Shown here: in pieces, positions 1-6,092 of the stretch
How positions within the stretch are numbered: position 1 is the stretch's first letter
Layout of the letters: each line of letters begins with the position of its first letter
The notes under the pieces: generated by a model
Told to the model about the DNA's origin: nothing
The model's database searches: none
The model's input: the letters and a program-made list of their open reading frames with translations, nothing else
Origin: an uncultured bacterium
GTDB lineage: Bacteria; Verrucomicrobiota; Lentisphaeria; Victivallales; UBA1829
Assembly: GCA_900549045.1 (NCBI GenBank)
Contig: URNE01000054.1
Span: 1-9,901, forward strand
Direction: 5' to 3'
Length of the DNA stretch: 9,901 nt
Made by a program: the position numbers and the translations under genes

Positions 1-407
1 AAGACACATCGGGCTCGGGCTCTGATACGGGCTCCGACGCCGGTGTCGGTTCGGGTTCCGGTGTCGGTTCGGGTTCCGACAATGGCTCGGGTTCCGGCGC
101 GGGCTCCGATAGCGGCACGGGTTCTGGCTCGGGCTCTACCGATCAGCCGTCTCAGGGCGAGGGCAGTGCAGGTGGCGGCTCTTCTGCTGCCGGCGGCGCC
201 ATCACAACGCCTGCGGGTGGCAGCACGACGGACTCTACGAACGCTCCTTCTACCGATACGGGCGCGGGGTCCACGTCTTCGCCGAGCACGGGCAGCGGTG
301 CAGATTCCGGTGACGGCTCGACATCGGGCAGTAGCTCGAGCTCGAACGCTCCGAGTGGTGCGCCCTCGGATAGCGCGGCCGGATCGAACGGTTCTGCCGA
401 TGCCGGT
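1..407 (+). repeat. Glycine/serine-type low-complexity tract, coding signal on plus strand
   Basis: Read on the plus strand from position 3, about 135 codons give almost only Gly, Ser, Thr, Asp, Ala, Asn and Pro (for example GSGSGSTDQPSQGEG), as in flexible linkers of secreted proteins. Variation between neighbouring hexamer units is mostly at the third base of these codons (GGC/GGT, TCG/TCC/TCT), which fits translation in this frame. In the minus-strand frame of the coiled-coil gene the same variable bases fall on first codon positions and change Arg to Gly and Ala to Thr. A second minus-strand frame, rich in Glu-Pro, shares the wobble positions. That frame is broken by two TGA codons and uses CTA and GTA, which are rare in the neighbouring genes. 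The plus frame runs on without a stop to 1052, but after ~407 it reads like the antisense of the coiled-coil gene. No start or ribosome site for a plus-strand gene is inside the window. Confidence 0.6.
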
Positions 408-998
408 CAGCGCATTCGCATAGGCGTTGTTGGCGTTTCTGGTTTCATCAATCTTCTTGTCGAAGCTGGCAGCAACCGCACCGGGGTTTGCCTTCAGAGC
501 GTTCATATTGGTGTTGATGAGCTTCTTCGCGCTCCTGACATAGTTCTGTGCGATGACGTTGTTGCGATCAGCGGTTTTCTGCGCGCCGGCCAGCAGATTC
601 TTCTGTTTGTCGGCACTGCTGGAAACGTTCTGCAGCTCGGAAGCGGAAACGTTGACTTCCAGCATGCGTCCGGTCTTGCTCAGACTGTCCGCAAGGGCGT
701 TGCGCTGTTCGTTGATCTGTTTCGCGGCTTTGGTCAGTTCGGGCAGTGCGCGCTTCACTCCGGAGAGATCGGCATTGTCCGGATTCTTGTGTCCGAGAGC
801 ATCCTTGTTCACTTTCGCGGACAGCTTCGTGCCGGAATCCTTTTCCAGCGATTTTGCAGTCTGCACAACGGCACTAGACATCTCTTCCCATCCGGCCACC
901 AGCATTTCCCTCTTGTTGAACAAGAGGAAGGAGAGTGCGACTCCTGCCAGGGCGAACACCAGCACCAGAATGTTGACGACTTTGTTGAAAATTCCCAT
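1..998 (-). CDS. Membrane-anchored coiled-coil protein, 3' end outside window
   Basis: I do not recognise the family. The start is the ATG at 998-996, chosen because an AAGGAGC ribosome site lies six bases upstream (1004-1010) and a fair promoter lies behind it. Residues 7-27 form one hydrophobic membrane segment after a short basic N-terminus (MGIFNKVV), with no cleavage site visible, so this looks like a signal anchor. Residues about 30-200 are polar, rich in Ala, Lys, Asn, Ser and Gln, and look like helical coiled coil, for example KRALPELTKAAKQINEQRN around residues 82-100. The likely placement is anchored in the inner membrane with a periplasmic helical stalk. From about residue 200 (position ~400) the same frame turns into Arg/Ala/Thr-rich sequence with AGA and CGA codons and stray Cys, unlike the first part. 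The frame stays open to the window edge, but I doubt that this tail is the true product. Another frame of the same strand gives a Pro/Glu-rich reading that hits TGA at 154-152 and 145-143. Start and first 200 residues are well supported; function and C-terminus are unknown. Confidence 0.7.
   Translation of the reverse strand, partial: MGIFNKVVNILVLVFALAGVALSFLLFNKREMLVAGWEEMSSAVVQTAKSLEKDSGTKLSAKVNKDALGHKNPDNADLSGVKRALPELTKAAKQINEQRNALADSLSKTGRMLEVNVSASELQNVSSSADKQKNLLAGAQKTADRNNVIAQNYVRSAKKLINTNMNALKANPGAVAASFDKKIDETRNANNAYANALTGIGRTVRSGRAIRGRTTRSVRARATARCRAVTGICTAARARRRRGPRARIGRRSVRRVRRAATRRRCDGAAGSRRAATCTALALRRLIGRARARTRAAIGARAGTRAIVGTRTDTGTRTDTGVGARIRARARCV
41..78 (+). repeat. Perfect 18-bp tandem repeat, two copies
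   Basis: The unit CGGTGTCGGTTCGGGTTC occurs at 41-58 and again at 59-76, and the match runs on for two more bases. Eighteen bases equal six codons, so a change in copy number would keep every reading frame. It is the most regular part of a wider array of degenerate six-base units (GGN TCN type) at about 9-140. Such arrays commonly expand and contract by replication slippage. Confidence 0.85.
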
Positions 999-1015
999 CT
1001 TTTGCTCCTTGCTAT

Positions 1016-1043
1016 ATTATATGCTTCTTTTCTGTATTCGCAA
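1016..1043 (-). promoter_or_regulatory. Candidate promoter of the coiled-coil gene
   Basis: Read on the minus strand, TTGCGA (1043-1038) and a perfect TATAAT (1021-1016) are separated by 16 bases. The predicted start, near 1009, falls at the ribosome site (1010-1004), giving a very short leader of about 11 bases. That is close for comfort, so the exact start may differ. The -10 match is strong and the -35 match is partial. Confidence 0.4.
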
Positions 1044-1063
1044 CATGTGTAAACTTACTATGG

Positions 1064-1075
1064 ATAACCGGTTAT
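1064..1075. promoter_or_regulatory. 12-bp perfect palindrome, possible operator
   Basis: ATAACCGGTTAT is a perfect inverted repeat in the middle of the 178-bp spacer between two divergent genes (starts at 998 and 1177). It lies about 20 bases upstream of the candidate minus-strand -35 element and about 50 bases upstream of the candidate plus-strand -35 element. That is a reasonable place for a regulator that acts on both promoters. No regulator gene is next to it, and chance cannot be excluded. Confidence 0.3.
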
Positions 1076-1122
1076 GTCAAATCGTTTTCCGAAATATTTT
1101 CAGAGTTTTTTTGCTTTTTTTG

Positions 1123-1151
1123 TTGATTTTGCCGTTTGACAACGCTATTTT
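1123..1151 (+). promoter_or_regulatory. Candidate promoter of the MBL-fold hydrolase
   Basis: TTGATT (1123-1128) and TATTTT (1146-1151) are separated by 17 bases, which would start transcription near 1158, just ahead of the AGGAGG ribosome site. A better -35 match, TTGACA at 1136-1141, has no good -10 at the right distance. The area is T-rich, so weak matches are expected by chance. Confidence 0.3.
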
Positions 1152-1176
1152 TCCGAAAAAACAGGAGGATTTCTCA

Positions 1177-1788
1177 ATGTTTCAGACCACGCAAATCCCC
1201 GTCGGAGGATTCGATTCCAACTTTTCATACCTTCTCGTCTGCGGTTCCGACGCCCTGATCGTCGATCCCTGCGGCGATGTTTCCGCAATCCGCCGCGCCG
1301 TCGAGTTGCTTCCGCACGCCCCCGCGCCGCGCTATATCCTGCTGACGCACTCTCACCGCGACCATGTTTCCGGGATTGACGAAGTGCGGCGCTTCTTTCC
1401 CGCCCCCGTCTGCATCTCCGCCGCCTCGGCTTTCCCGTGCGCCCGGAAACTGAACGACGGAGAACATCTCCCACTCGGCGCGGGATTCGTCGAATGCCTT
1501 GCAACCCCGGGACACACGCCCGATTCCATGTGCTTCCGCACGTCCGACGACTCCGCGCTCTTCACAGGCGACACTCTATTCATAGGCGACTGCGGATTCT
1601 GCAAAGCGGAGCCCATGTTTCAGTCCATGCTCCGTCTCCGCGCCCTGCCCGACTCCCTGACCGTCTATCCCGGACACGATTACGGCGAACGTCCGCACGA
1701 CACGCTAGGGCATCAGAAGCAAGTCAATCCGTATCTGAACGCGCCCGATTTGAACGAATTCCGCGAACGGCTGAAAAACCTTACTTGA
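1177..1788 (+). CDS. Metallo-beta-lactamase-fold hydrolase, glyoxalase II-like
   Basis: A 203-residue metal-dependent hydrolase, likely cytoplasmic. The start at ATG 1177 is set by an ideal AGGAGG site at 1163-1168; the frame is open further upstream, but that part is antisense to the neighbouring gene. The binuclear metal motif HxHxDH is at residues 58-63 (THSHRDHVSG). The remaining ligands are His113 in TPGHTPDS, Asp132 in FTGDTLFIGDCG and His167 in YPGHDYG. The length and the lack of a C-terminal helical domain fit the short glyoxalase II-like (YcbL-type) group rather than full GloB (~250 residues), which suggests hydrolysis of a thioester such as a glutathione conjugate. The substrate is not known: the YPGHDYG-type tail occurs in several subgroups, including sulfur-metabolism enzymes. 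The gene is divergent from the coiled-coil gene and its last 8 bases overlap the end of marC. The fold is certain; the exact reaction is not. Confidence 0.93.
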   Translation: MFQTTQIPVGGFDSNFSYLLVCGSDALIVDPCGDVSAIRRAVELLPHAPAPRYILLTHSHRDHVSGIDEVRRFFPAPVCISAASAFPCARKLNDGEHLPLGAGFVECLATPGHTPDSMCFRTSDDSALFTGDTLFIGDCGFCKAEPMFQSMLRLRALPDSLTVYPGHDYGERPHDTLGHQKQVNPYLNAPDLNEFRERLKNLT

Positions 1789-2395
1789 ACAGAAGGTTTC
1801 GTATTCCCTCGAAAATCATCTGGGCGGCAATGGCGGAAAGGAAAAGTCCGGAAACTTTGCCGACAATCGTGATTCCCTTCTTTCCGAGCATCCGCTCGAA
1901 CCAGGAACCAAGCAGCAGAATGACGGTCAGAACGGAAATTGCGATCAGAAGCGCGGTGAGATTCGCAAACATCCGCGTGTTCTCGTTCCCCGCAACGATC
2001 AGCGCCGCCGTCGTGCCGGGACCGACCGTAATCGGAATTGCAAGCGGAACCACGGCGATGTCATCGTAATCCGCACGCGTCTCCTGACCATCCGCAACCT
2101 TTGCGCTGCCGTTGCCGTTCCCGTTGCCGCGGACCATCTGAACAGCGCTCAACATCAGGATGATTCCGCCGCCGATCCGGAACGCGTCGATTTTCACCCC
2201 GAACAGCATGAAAATGAAGTTTCCAAAATAAAACCACGCGCACGAAACAACCAGCACCGCAACGCCGGTTTTCAGCGCGACTTTCCGCCGCTCCCGGTTT
2301 CCGGAATCCTGCGTCATGGCAAGAAACGCCGAAAGAAGCGCGAACGGGGTGAGAAGAACAAAAAACTGAAAGGCCTGATTGAAAATTGACGTCAT
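1781..2395 (-). CDS. marC: MarC family integral membrane protein
   Basis: A 204-residue inner-membrane protein with about six membrane segments (roughly residues 8-27, 43-62, 73-90, 114-136, 144-165 and 180-199). The family signature is PLAIPITVGPGTTAALI at residues 117-133, and the N-terminal FFVLLTPFALLSAFLAMT is also typical. MarC proteins were once linked to multiple antibiotic resistance in E. coli, but that was later withdrawn and the transported substrate is unknown. The length matches the family (~200-220). The start at ATG 2395 has a GGAG site seven bases upstream; the longer open frame that begins near 2809 runs antisense through mnmG and is not used. The loop at residues 90-112 carries a GNGNGNG run encoded by a six-base repeat. 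The gene is divergent from mnmG and convergent with the hydrolase. Confidence 0.93.
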   Translation of the reverse strand: MTSIFNQAFQFFVLLTPFALLSAFLAMTQDSGNRERRKVALKTGVAVLVVSCAWFYFGNFIFMLFGVKIDAFRIGGGIILMLSAVQMVRGNGNGNGSAKVADGQETRADYDDIAVVPLAIPITVGPGTTAALIVAGNENTRMFANLTALLIAISVLTVILLLGSWFERMLGKKGITIVGKVSGLFLSAIAAQMIFEGIRNLLFK

Positions 2396-2423
2396 AACTG
2401 CTCCGCAAAATGTTTTTTCCGAT

Positions 2424-2451
2424 AATCTAATCTTATTTTTCTGAAAGTCAA
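2424..2451 (-). promoter_or_regulatory. Candidate promoter of marC
   Basis: On the minus strand TTGACT (2451-2446) and TAGATT (2429-2424) are separated by 16 bases, giving a leader of roughly 20 bases before the marC ATG at 2395. The -35 match is good (5 of 6) and the -10 match is moderate (4 of 6). Confidence 0.4.
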
Positions 2452-2465
2452 CTTTTTTTCCGCCA

Positions 2466-2503
2466 TTGACGGTGTATATTATAGCCTTATTTAATTTGGG
2501 AGG
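2466..2503 (+). promoter_or_regulatory. mnmG upstream region: promoter elements and ribosome site
   Basis: GGGAGG at 2498-2503 sits seven bases before TTG 2511 and decides that start. Two promoter readings compete. TTGACG (2466-2471) with TTTAAT (2490-2495), spacing 18, matches consensus well, but its transcript would begin inside the ribosome site. The TATATTAT block at 2475-2482 is better placed but lacks a clear -35. The ribosome site is secure; the promoter is not. Confidence 0.4.
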
Positions 2504-2510
2504 CTTTGCT

Positions 2511-4373
2511 TTGAGTTCGGAATATTTTGACGTAATCGTGGTGGGCGGCGGACATGCCGCGTGCGAGGCCGCACTCGCTTCCGCCAGAACCGGCGCTTCC
2601 ACGCTGATGCTCGCCATCAATCTTGACCATATCGCGCAGATGAGCTGCAATCCCGCGATCGGCGGAATCGCAAAAGGACACGTCGTCCGCGAAATCGACG
2701 CCCTCGGCGGCGCCATGGGACGCGTCACCGACGCGGCCGCGCTGCAGTTCCGTCTGCTGAACCTCGGAAAAGGTCCCGCTGTCTGGTCCCCCCGCGCACA
2801 GTGCGACAAAGTCTGTTACCAGAAGGCGATGAAGCGCGAAGTCGAGCTCCAGCCCAATCTCTGCATCCGTCAGGGAACCGCCTGCTCTTTCATCCTCGAA
2901 AACGGCAATGTCACGGGCGTCGTCAGCCAGCTCGGCGAAGAGTTCCGCTCCAAAGCTGTGGTTCTCGCCACAGGGACCTTCCTCCACGGGAAAATGCACT
3001 ACGGACTCCAGAACATGCCCGGCGGACGCGCCGGCGATCCGCCCTCCGTCGAACTCGCCGCGGCCCTGAAAGACCAGCTTCATCTGCATGTCGGACGCCT
3101 CAAAACAGGAACCCCGCCGCGCATTCTCGGCAAATCCATCGACTTCTCGCAGATGGGCGTTCAGGGCTCCGATGACGTCGAAGAGCATTTCTCGTTCTTC
3201 CCGACAGACTCCGTTCATCCGCAGGTCGAGCACCGCAACGTTCCATGCCACCTCGTCTATTCCAACCAGAAAACCGCGCAGATCGTCCGCGACAACCTCG
3301 ACAAGGCGCCGATGTACCGAGGAATCATCGAAGGCGTCGGCGCCCGTTACTGTCCCTCGTTTGAAGACAAAGTGGTTCGGTTCGCGCACCATGAGCGCCA
3401 CCTGCTCTACATCGAACCGGAAGGAGAAAACACCGATGAATATTACATCAACGGCATCTCGACCAGTCTTCCGCCTTGCATTCAGATTCAGATGCTCCGC
3501 ACCATCCCCGGCCTCGAACACGTGGAAATCGCCCGCTATGCATATGCGATCGAATACGATTTTGTCTACCCCGAAGAGCTCTCACGCTCGCTCGGAGTGA
3601 AAAAGTATCCGGGACTGTTCCATGCGGGACAGATCAACGGAACCAGCGGCTACGAAGAGGCCGCCGGACAGGGGCTCGTCGCCGGACTCAATGCCGCCCG
3701 TTTCGCTGCCGGACTCGATCCCGTCGAATTCGGACGCGATGAAGCCTACATCGGCGTTATGATCGACGATCTTGTCACAAAGGAGATCGTCGAACCGTAC
3801 CGTCTCTTCACCAGCCGCGCGGAACACCGGCTCTCCCTGCGTCAGGACAATGCGGATTTCCGCCTCTGCGAAAAAGCCCGCTCGCTCGGGCTGCTCCCCG
3901 ATGAGAAATACCGCGCATTCAAGGAGTATTCCACTCTCTGCGACGCCGTTGAAGCCCGCTGCAAAGCACACCGCGAACACGGACGCTCCCTCTGGGACTG
4001 CCTCAAGGATCTGCAAGGCTCCTGCGACGCCGCGAAACCGCCGTTCGACCTGAACTTGATTGAAATGGACAGCTCCGTTCCGCTTCACCGCCGCGTGCTC
4101 CGCCAGCTTGCCATCCGCGCGCACTACGAGGGATACCTCAAACGCGAAGAACAGTCGGTCGCCAAACTCAACGCTCTCGAAGCGTGGCGCATCCCCGAGG
4201 ATTTCGACTACGAGTCCATCAAGGGGCTCCGCAACGAATCGCGCATGAAACTCATCAAAACGCGCCCGACCAGCCTTGCCCAGGCGGGACGCATCGACGG
4301 AGTCACTCCGTCCGAAATCGCGCTTCTTCAGGTTCACCTCATGCGACGCCGCAGGGAGAACACGAATGCCTGA
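2511..4373 (+). CDS. mnmG: tRNA uridine-5-carboxymethylaminomethyl modification enzyme MnmG (GidA)
   Basis: A full-length 620-residue MnmG (E. coli protein 629). With MnmE it installs the (carboxymethyl)aminomethyl group at C5 of wobble U34 in tRNAs, using FAD, NADH and methylene-tetrahydrofolate; it is cytoplasmic. The start is TTG 2511, supported by GGGAGG seven bases upstream and by the match to the usual N-terminus (SSEYFDVIVVGGGHA). The FAD dinucleotide motif is GGGHAA at residues 12-17, with Ala where Gly is usual at the last place. Conserved blocks follow: SCNPAIGGIAKGH (45-57, with Cys46, equivalent to the catalytic-region Cys47 of E. coli), NLGKGPAVWSPRAQ (84-97), RYCPSFEDKVVRF (279-291, Cys281), GQINGTSGYEEAAGQG (373-388) and TSRAEHRLSLRQDNAD (434-449). 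The C-terminal helical MnmE/tRNA-binding region (about 540-615) is intact. It overlaps the permease gene by 8 bases. MnmE is not in the window. Confidence 0.98.
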   Translation: MSSEYFDVIVVGGGHAACEAALASARTGASTLMLAINLDHIAQMSCNPAIGGIAKGHVVREIDALGGAMGRVTDAAALQFRLLNLGKGPAVWSPRAQCDKVCYQKAMKREVELQPNLCIRQGTACSFILENGNVTGVVSQLGEEFRSKAVVLATGTFLHGKMHYGLQNMPGGRAGDPPSVELAAALKDQLHLHVGRLKTGTPPRILGKSIDFSQMGVQGSDDVEEHFSFFPTDSVHPQVEHRNVPCHLVYSNQKTAQIVRDNLDKAPMYRGIIEGVGARYCPSFEDKVVRFAHHERHLLYIEPEGENTDEYYINGISTSLPPCIQIQMLRTIPGLEHVEIARYAYAIEYDFVYPEELSRSLGVKKYPGLFHAGQINGTSGYEEAAGQGLVAGLNAARFAAGLDPVEFGRDEAYIGVMIDDLVTKEIVEPYRLFTSRAEHRLSLRQDNADFRLCEKARSLGLLPDEKYRAFKEYSTLCDAVEARCKAHREHGRSLWDCLKDLQGSCDAAKPPFDLNLIEMDSSVPLHRRVLRQLAIRAHYEGYLKREEQSVAKLNALEAWRIPEDFDYESIKGLRNESRMKLIKTRPTSLAQAGRIDGVTPSEIALLQVHLMRRRRENTNA

Positions 4374-5325
4374 TTCCCACGCTTCCAGGCTTCTGCCGCC
4401 GCAACGCAGCGTGCTGCGGCGGCTTTGCGCCCGGAAACTGGCGCTGATCTCCCTGATCGTCACACTCTGCTACCTCGGAATCGCCGTTTTCGCGGAAGGA
4501 TACGCCGTCTACTGCTCGCGCACGCACTCAGAACCCGTCTATCAGCTCCGCGATGAAAACGCACGCAACCGCCCGCCATCCTCCGCGCACTGGCTCGGAA
4601 CGGATTACCTCGGACGCGACGTCCTGACCCGCGCGGTCTTCGCCACCCGGACCGCTGTCAAAGTCGGACTCGTCGCCTCCTGCATCGCGACTCTGTTCGG
4701 CGTTGCGCTCGGAGTCTGCGCGGGATACTTCGGGGGAACAGCCGACGATCTGGTCGTCTGGATCTACAGCACCTTCGCCGCGATGCCATCGCTGCTGTTC
4801 ATTCTTGCGTTCGCCCTTCTTGTTTCAAAAGGATTCCTCGCACCTTCCCTGAAAAGCGTTTTTGATTCGGTCGCGGCCCTGCTCGGAACGGAGCCAGGCA
4901 TGCTAGCGGTCTATCTGGGGATCGGTCTGACCGGCTGGGTTTCGCTCTGCCGCGTGGTCCGTGCGGAGGCGATGCGCATCCGCGACGCGCAGTACGTTCA
5001 GGCGGCGCGCACGCTCGGCGCCTCCTCCTTTTCCAGCATTTTCCGCCACGTCCTGCCGAATCTGATGCACCTCGTCATCATCTATTTCACCATGCAGTTC
5101 GCGTTCGCGATCATGACGGAAGTCATTGTGAGCTATCTCGGACTCGGCGTTCAGTTCGAACCCAGCTGGGGCGTGATGATCGCCGACGGACAGGAACGTC
5201 TCTGGCGCGGCGTCTGGTGGGAAGTCGGCGCCGCAACGGGTTTTATGTTCATTCTGGTTCTCTGTCTGAACATCCTCGGCGACGCTCTTCGCGACGCGCT
5301 GGATCCCTCACTTCGCGGCAGCTGA
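4366..5325 (+). CDS. ABC transporter permease, DppC/OppC (peptide/nickel) type
   Basis: A 319-residue inner-membrane permease of the binding-protein-dependent transport family for peptides, nickel or similar solutes. ATG 4366 is chosen for GGGAGA at 4354-4359 and because it overlaps the mnmG stop by 8 bases. Residues 24-45 are the first membrane segment, followed by a periplasmic stretch with the subfamily hallmark HWLGTDYLGRDVLTR (75-89). Further membrane segments lie near 98-121, 132-154, 178-198, 234-260 and 290-306. The cytoplasmic EAA loop that contacts the ATPase spans about 199-231 (EAMRIRDAQYVQAARTLGAS, 201-220). The C-terminus LNILGDALRDALDP (301-314) is typical. Length is near the family norm (~300). 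The partner permease (DppB type), ATPases and binding protein are not beside it: mnmG is upstream and a convergent gene follows. The rest of the transporter must lie elsewhere or be lost. Substrate unknown. Confidence 0.93.
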   Translation: MPDSHASRLLPPQRSVLRRLCARKLALISLIVTLCYLGIAVFAEGYAVYCSRTHSEPVYQLRDENARNRPPSSAHWLGTDYLGRDVLTRAVFATRTAVKVGLVASCIATLFGVALGVCAGYFGGTADDLVVWIYSTFAAMPSLLFILAFALLVSKGFLAPSLKSVFDSVAALLGTEPGMLAVYLGIGLTGWVSLCRVVRAEAMRIRDAQYVQAARTLGASSFSSIFRHVLPNLMHLVIIYFTMQFAFAIMTEVIVSYLGLGVQFEPSWGVMIADGQERLWRGVWWEVGAATGFMFILVLCLNILGDALRDALDPSLRGS

Positions 5326-6018
5326 CCGCCGGACAAGCTCCCGGAACAGCGCCATTTCGCAGCCGTCTCTGAAAAACATGTGCTCCGGATGCCACTGAAC
5401 GCCCCAGATGAAATCTTTGCCGTTCACCGCAATCGCTTCCGCAAGCCCGTCCTCCGCCACCGCCATGACGGTCACACCCGGCGCGGCGGTTTTGACGCCC
5501 TGATGATGAAAGCTGTTGACAGCAAGCTTTTCCGTTTTCAGCAGCTCATGCAGCGGCGATCCCGGAACAATTTCGACGTCATGCGCGGGAACGTCGCGCG
5601 GAGGCGGCTGCCTGTGCATGATTTTTGTTCCGGTCTGCGACCGCAGATCCTGCCAGAGCGTCCCGCCGAGCCCCGCGTTGATAAGCTGAATTCCGCGGCA
5701 GATTCCCAGCAGCGGCACATTGTGCTCCATTGCATAACATAAAATCAGATAATCGGTCTGATCGCGGGTTTCGTTCGGCGTGCCGCATTGCGGAAGCGGC
5801 TTTTCGCCGTAGATTTTCGGGTCGACGTCCTGTCCGCCCGTCAAGAGGAACCCGGAACAGACGGATACCGCCGCGCACATGTCTTCCGGGGAACCGCCCA
5901 GCGGCAGAATAACGGGAACTCCGCCGGCATGGCGGATTGCATTCATGTAGTCGGGAAGCATCCAGATGTTCTTTTTTTCGTCGTCGAACAGCGGAGCAAT
6001 GCCGATCAGCGGTTTCAT
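5308..6018 (-). CDS. Gamma-glutamyl-gamma-aminobutyrate hydrolase-like class I amidotransferase (PuuD family)
   Basis: A 236-residue cytoplasmic hydrolase of the class I glutamine amidotransferase fold, peptidase C26/PuuD group. The nucleophile is Cys107 in LLGICRGIQLIN (103-114), and the rest of the triad is His210 and Glu212 in GVQWHPE (206-212). The family N-terminus is present (MKPLIGIAPL, then YMNAIRHAGGVPVILP at 24-39), as is LLTGGQDVDP (58-67). Family members cleave gamma-glutamyl amide bonds. E. coli PuuD frees GABA from gamma-glutamyl-GABA in putrescine breakdown, but no other Puu gene is here, so the substrate is open. ATG 6018 is preferred over upstream codons because AAGGAGGAG lies at 6026-6034. 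Length fits the family (~240-255). Its last 18 bases overlap the end of the convergent permease gene, and its 5' side follows the giant surface-protein gene on the same strand. Confidence 0.92.
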   Translation of the reverse strand: MKPLIGIAPLFDDEKKNIWMLPDYMNAIRHAGGVPVILPLGGSPEDMCAAVSVCSGFLLTGGQDVDPKIYGEKPLPQCGTPNETRDQTDYLILCYAMEHNVPLLGICRGIQLINAGLGGTLWQDLRSQTGTKIMHRQPPPRDVPAHDVEIVPGSPLHELLKTEKLAVNSFHHQGVKTAAPGVTVMAVAEDGLAEAIAVNGKDFIWGVQWHPEHMFFRDGCEMALFRELVRRSAAAK

Positions 6019-6054
6019 ATTTCTTCTCCTCCTTATAACGTAAAAAAGAGACAA

Positions 6055-6068
6055 TTATGGTGACATAA
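6055..6068. promoter_or_regulatory. Short dyad upstream of the PuuD-like gene
   Basis: TTATG-GTGA-CATAA is an inverted repeat with five-base arms, centred about 43 bases upstream of the ATG at 6018. Its place would suit an operator, but such short dyads arise by chance. I found no convincing -35/-10 pair for this gene in the spacer. Confidence 0.2.
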
Positions 6069-6092
6069 CTGCCTCTCTGAGATTTGCTATAC

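Noticed and set aside
1..140. CRISPR-like array in the short repeats
   Set aside because: Units are six or eighteen bases, contiguous and degenerate, with no unique spacers; they are low-complexity coding-type repeats.
408..1052. Plus-strand frame continuing from the Gly/Ser tract to a stop at 1052
   Set aside because: After 407 it is codon-aligned antisense to the coiled-coil gene and reads as typical antisense sequence, without start, ribosome site or family pattern.
553..1176. Plus-strand open frame running upstream of the MBL-fold hydrolase start
   Set aside because: It is the antisense of the coiled-coil gene plus the A/T-rich promoter spacer. The hydrolase has a perfect ribosome site at 1163-1168, and its family similarity starts at 1177.
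2396..2809. Upstream extension of the marC frame
   Set aside because: It would run through the divergent spacer and antisense to mnmG; the MarC family start and ribosome site are at 2395.
2487..3521. Minus-strand open frame of 344 codons
   Set aside because: It lies wholly antisense to the strongly conserved mnmG and has no ribosome site or recognisable domain.
3582..4463. Minus-strand open frame of 293 codons
   Set aside because: It is antisense to mnmG and the permease start; codon-aligned antisense frames stay open easily in GC-rich genes that avoid TTA, CTA and TCA.
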